64,000 nucleotides of DNA from Paenibacillus sp. MSJ-34. GTDB taxonomy: Bacteria; Bacillota; Bacilli; Paenibacillales; Paenibacillaceae. A program made the translations under genes and the position numbers. A model generated the notes under the pieces. The model did not search any database. It was given only the letters and a program-made list of their open reading frames with translations, and was not told where the DNA came from. The stretch spans positions 62,001 through 126,000 of the forward strand of contig NZ_JAHLPR010000002.1 in the NCBI RefSeq assembly GCF_018918005.1. Direction: 5' to 3'. Shown here piece after piece: positions 62,464 through 64,000 of this stretch; position 1 is the stretch's first letter, and every line of letters starts with the position of its first letter.

Positions 62464-63096
62464 ATGCTGGATCGCTTTAAGACAGTCAGACAGTTCGGCT
62501 ACAAGGAAATCGTCATTAGAAAATCGCGCTTTATCGGTTATGCCAAACCGGTACAGACCGAAGAAGAAGCGATCCAATTCATTGACGAAATCAAGAAACA
62601 GCATTGGAACGCCACGCATAATTGTTCCGCCTATATGATCGGCGAACGGGATGAAATCCAGAAGCAATCCGACGATGGCGAACCGAGCGGCACGGCGGGC
62701 AAACCGATACTGGAAGTCATCAAAAATCAAAACTTAAAAAATACGGCGATCGTCGTCACCCGTTATTTCGGCGGAATATTGCTGGGAGCGGGCGGGCTGA
62801 TTCGCGCTTATACGGACGGCGCTGTAGCCGCCATCGAAGCGGCCGACGCGATCGTCAACGTATTGCATACGCAAATTTACGTCGAAATCGACTATACGTG
62901 GTTGGGGAAACTGGAGAATGAATTGCGCAATCGCAACATACGCATGGGCGAAACGCAATTTACGGATAAAGTTATCTTGACCTGCTTGCCCGTTGCGGCG
63001 GAGGCCGATCGCTTTACGGCGTGGATAACCGATTTGACGCAAGGTCAAGGCGTTATTACGCGAGGGGATCAGGTTTATTTTATCGAAGGAGAATAA
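62464..63096 (+). CDS. YigZ/IMPACT family protein
   Basis: The 210-residue protein has the UPF0029 domain with SRFIGYAKPVQTEEEAIQFIDEIKKQHWNATHNCSAYMIG and SDDGEPSGTAGKPILEVI, the family signature, then a C-terminal DUF1949-like domain. It may act in translation or proteolysis; function is not known. ATG 62464 is preferred over 62458 because AGAGGA lies at proper distance. Its end is five bases before the TetR gene. Confidence 0.92.
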   Translation: MLDRFKTVRQFGYKEIVIRKSRFIGYAKPVQTEEEAIQFIDEIKKQHWNATHNCSAYMIGERDEIQKQSDDGEPSGTAGKPILEVIKNQNLKNTAIVVTRYFGGILLGAGGLIRAYTDGAVAAIEAADAIVNVLHTQIYVEIDYTWLGKLENELRNRNIRMGETQFTDKVILTCLPVAAEADRFTAWITDLTQGQGVITRGDQVYFIEGE

Positions 63097-63100
63097 TGGC

Positions 63101-63682
63101 ATGGCAAGAAGAGCGGTAGAACAGGAGTTGACGCGTGAACGAATATTAGAAGTCGCTAGGCATTTGTTTGTTACGAAAGGTTATCGGGCTATCTCAATGC
63201 GCAGTATCGGCCAGCAGTTGGGGTATAGCCACGGTTCCTTGTATTATCATTTTAAGGAGAAGGCCGAATTATTTTATGCTCTCGTTGCGGAGGATTTCAA
63301 CGAGCTTTGCTTATTAATCGAGCGCGTCAGCGGCCAGGCGCCGGGAGAGGGCGTTTCCAAGCTCGAATATGTGATGTTGGAATTTATTCGGTTCGGGCTG
63401 GATAATCCGCATCATTACGAAATTATGTTCTTGACGCGAGATGAAGAGATGCTTGCTTATTGCCGGACGGAACAAGCGCGATGCTTGGAATTGTTTGCCG
63501 CCATTGTGCGCCAAAGCCTATCCGGGAAAGAACTTACGGAAAAAGCGAGACAGAATATTCCGTTAAGCCTGTTCTTAGCGGTACACGGTTTCATATCCTA
63601 TTATATCCAAGATCAGGTATCCTTCGATGAAATTAAACCGGCAGCCCTTGCCCACGTAAAATTTTTGGCCTGCAGTTTTTAG
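63101..63682 (+). CDS. TetR/AcrR-family transcriptional regulator
   Basis: The 193-residue protein has a TetR helix-turn-helix near the N-terminus (RILEVARHLFVTKGYRAISMRSIGQQLGYSHGSLYYHFKEKAELFYALV) and a ligand domain of the usual length. It forms an operon with yigZ, overlapping by spacing only. A terminator follows. Its target is not seen. Confidence 0.92.
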   Translation: MARRAVEQELTRERILEVARHLFVTKGYRAISMRSIGQQLGYSHGSLYYHFKEKAELFYALVAEDFNELCLLIERVSGQAPGEGVSKLEYVMLEFIRFGLDNPHHYEIMFLTRDEEMLAYCRTEQARCLELFAAIVRQSLSGKELTEKARQNIPLSLFLAVHGFISYYIQDQVSFDEIKPAALAHVKFLACSF

Positions 63683-63686
63683 CGCG

Positions 63687-63718
63687 ACGTCAACCGTTCC
63701 AACGGTTGGCGTTATTTT
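63687..63718 (+). terminator. Hairpin terminator after the TetR gene
   Basis: ACGTCAACCGTT and AACGGTTGGCGT pair around a two-base loop (one wobble), then ATTTTG. Confidence 0.75.
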
Positions 63719-63725
63719 GTTTGCG

Positions 63726-63754
63726 TTGACAGATCTAAGCCGATATGGTCTAAT
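63726..63754 (+). promoter_or_regulatory. Promoter of the oxidase gene
   Basis: TTGACA and TCTAAT are 17 bases apart, starting just downstream of the preceding terminator. Confidence 0.65.
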
Positions 63755-63795
63755 TTGGACGAATTCATTATCGGAAGCGAAAGCGGGGAGTTCAG

Positions 63796-64000
63796 GTGAA
63801 AACGGATTATGACGTCATTATTGTAGGCGCGGGCAGTTTCGGGATGAGCGCCGGATATTATTTGGCAAAATCGGGGGCGAGCGTGCTGCTGATCGACGCC
63901 CACGACCCGCCGCATCATAACGGAAGCCACCATGGGGAAACCCGCATCTTTCGGACGGCGTACACGATGGGGGCGCCCTACGTTGCCTTGGCGCTTCGCT
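63796..64000 (+). CDS. FAD-dependent oxidase, SolA/monomeric sarcosine oxidase family, 5' part only
   Basis: Only the first 68 codons are in the window. The product starts at GTG 63796 behind GGGGAG and has the FAD-binding motif VIIVGAGSFGMSAGYYLAKSG, then DAHDPPHHNGSHHGETRIFR, the characteristic segment of N-methyltryptophan and sarcosine oxidases, in which FAD is covalently linked. The gene runs off the right edge, so the substrate cannot be decided. Confidence 0.85.
   Translation, partial: MKTDYDVIIVGAGSFGMSAGYYLAKSGASVLLIDAHDPPHHNGSHHGETRIFRTAYTMGAPYVALALR

Noticed and set aside
1-64000. tRNA, rRNA and insertion sequences
   Set aside because: No cloverleaf-like, rRNA-like or transposase-like sequence was recognised by eye on either strand; a covariance-model search was not possible here.

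Overview
The window reads as chromosome of a Gram-positive, spore-former-type Bacillota, most like Paenibacillaceae. The base composition is moderately GC-rich, ribosome-binding sites are strong (AAGGAGG type), several starts are GTG or TTG, and the gene families are typical of Bacillales: LytR-CpsA-Psr enzyme, bacterial nitric oxide synthase, XylR-type ROK repressor, DUF2621, and a Tad pilus without secretin. I see no rRNA, tRNA, insertion sequence, prophage or CRISPR array. Most of the sequence is ordinary operonic coding DNA; the last gene runs off the right edge.

Layout, left to right. At 0.06-4.7 kb a leftward operon (NusG domain II protein, Gx transporter family protein, EcfA1, EcfA2, EcfT) lies head to head with apbE, the enzyme that attaches FMN to extracytoplasmic proteins. 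This set resembles part of the flavin-based extracellular electron transfer locus of other Bacillota. At 4.75-6.05 kb is an ECF sigma factor with a membrane-anchored probable anti-sigma factor. At 6.1-8.2 kb is a SulP anion transporter with an ArsR regulator and a candidate operator. At 8.4-9.4 kb is an LCP cell-wall enzyme. At 9.5-14.7 kb a GntR/FCD regulator precedes an ABC sugar importer and a mannonate-dehydratase-like enzyme; related operator-like sites precede both the regulator and the importer. At 14.8-18.1 kb are a PilZ protein, a VanZ protein and a two-component pair. Then comes a 525-base spacer with four copies of a 23-base palindrome.

At 18.6-21.3 kb are an SRPBCC/DoxX-like membrane protein, a DUF4166 protein, a DUF393 thiol-disulfide protein and a DUF1697 protein. 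At 21.4-22.5 kb is nitric oxide synthase oxygenase. At 22.6-34.5 kb is a complete fatty-acid beta-oxidation locus: etfBA to the left, and to the right a membrane Fe-S electron carrier, fadN, fadA, fadE, an acyl-CoA ligase and a thioesterase. Electrons from FadE should pass through EtfAB and the Fe-S protein to quinone. At 34.6-39.8 kb are an aldo/keto reductase and the xylose genes xylR (divergent), xylA and xylB, with a clear operator.

At 40.4-42.0 kb is a distinctly AT-rich island with two orphan genes, and beside it a nuclease lipoprotein. At 42.9-53.8 kb is a ten-gene Tad (Flp) pilus locus, preceded by two tandem promoter-plus-terminator units that look like an attenuating leader. The right end (53.8-64 kb) is housekeeping: TIGR01777 epimerase, DUF2621, endonuclease IV, purU, transketolase, a beta-hydroxyacid dehydrogenase, glucose-6-phosphate isomerase, YigZ, a TetR regulator and the start of a sarcosine/N-methyltryptophan oxidase-like gene.
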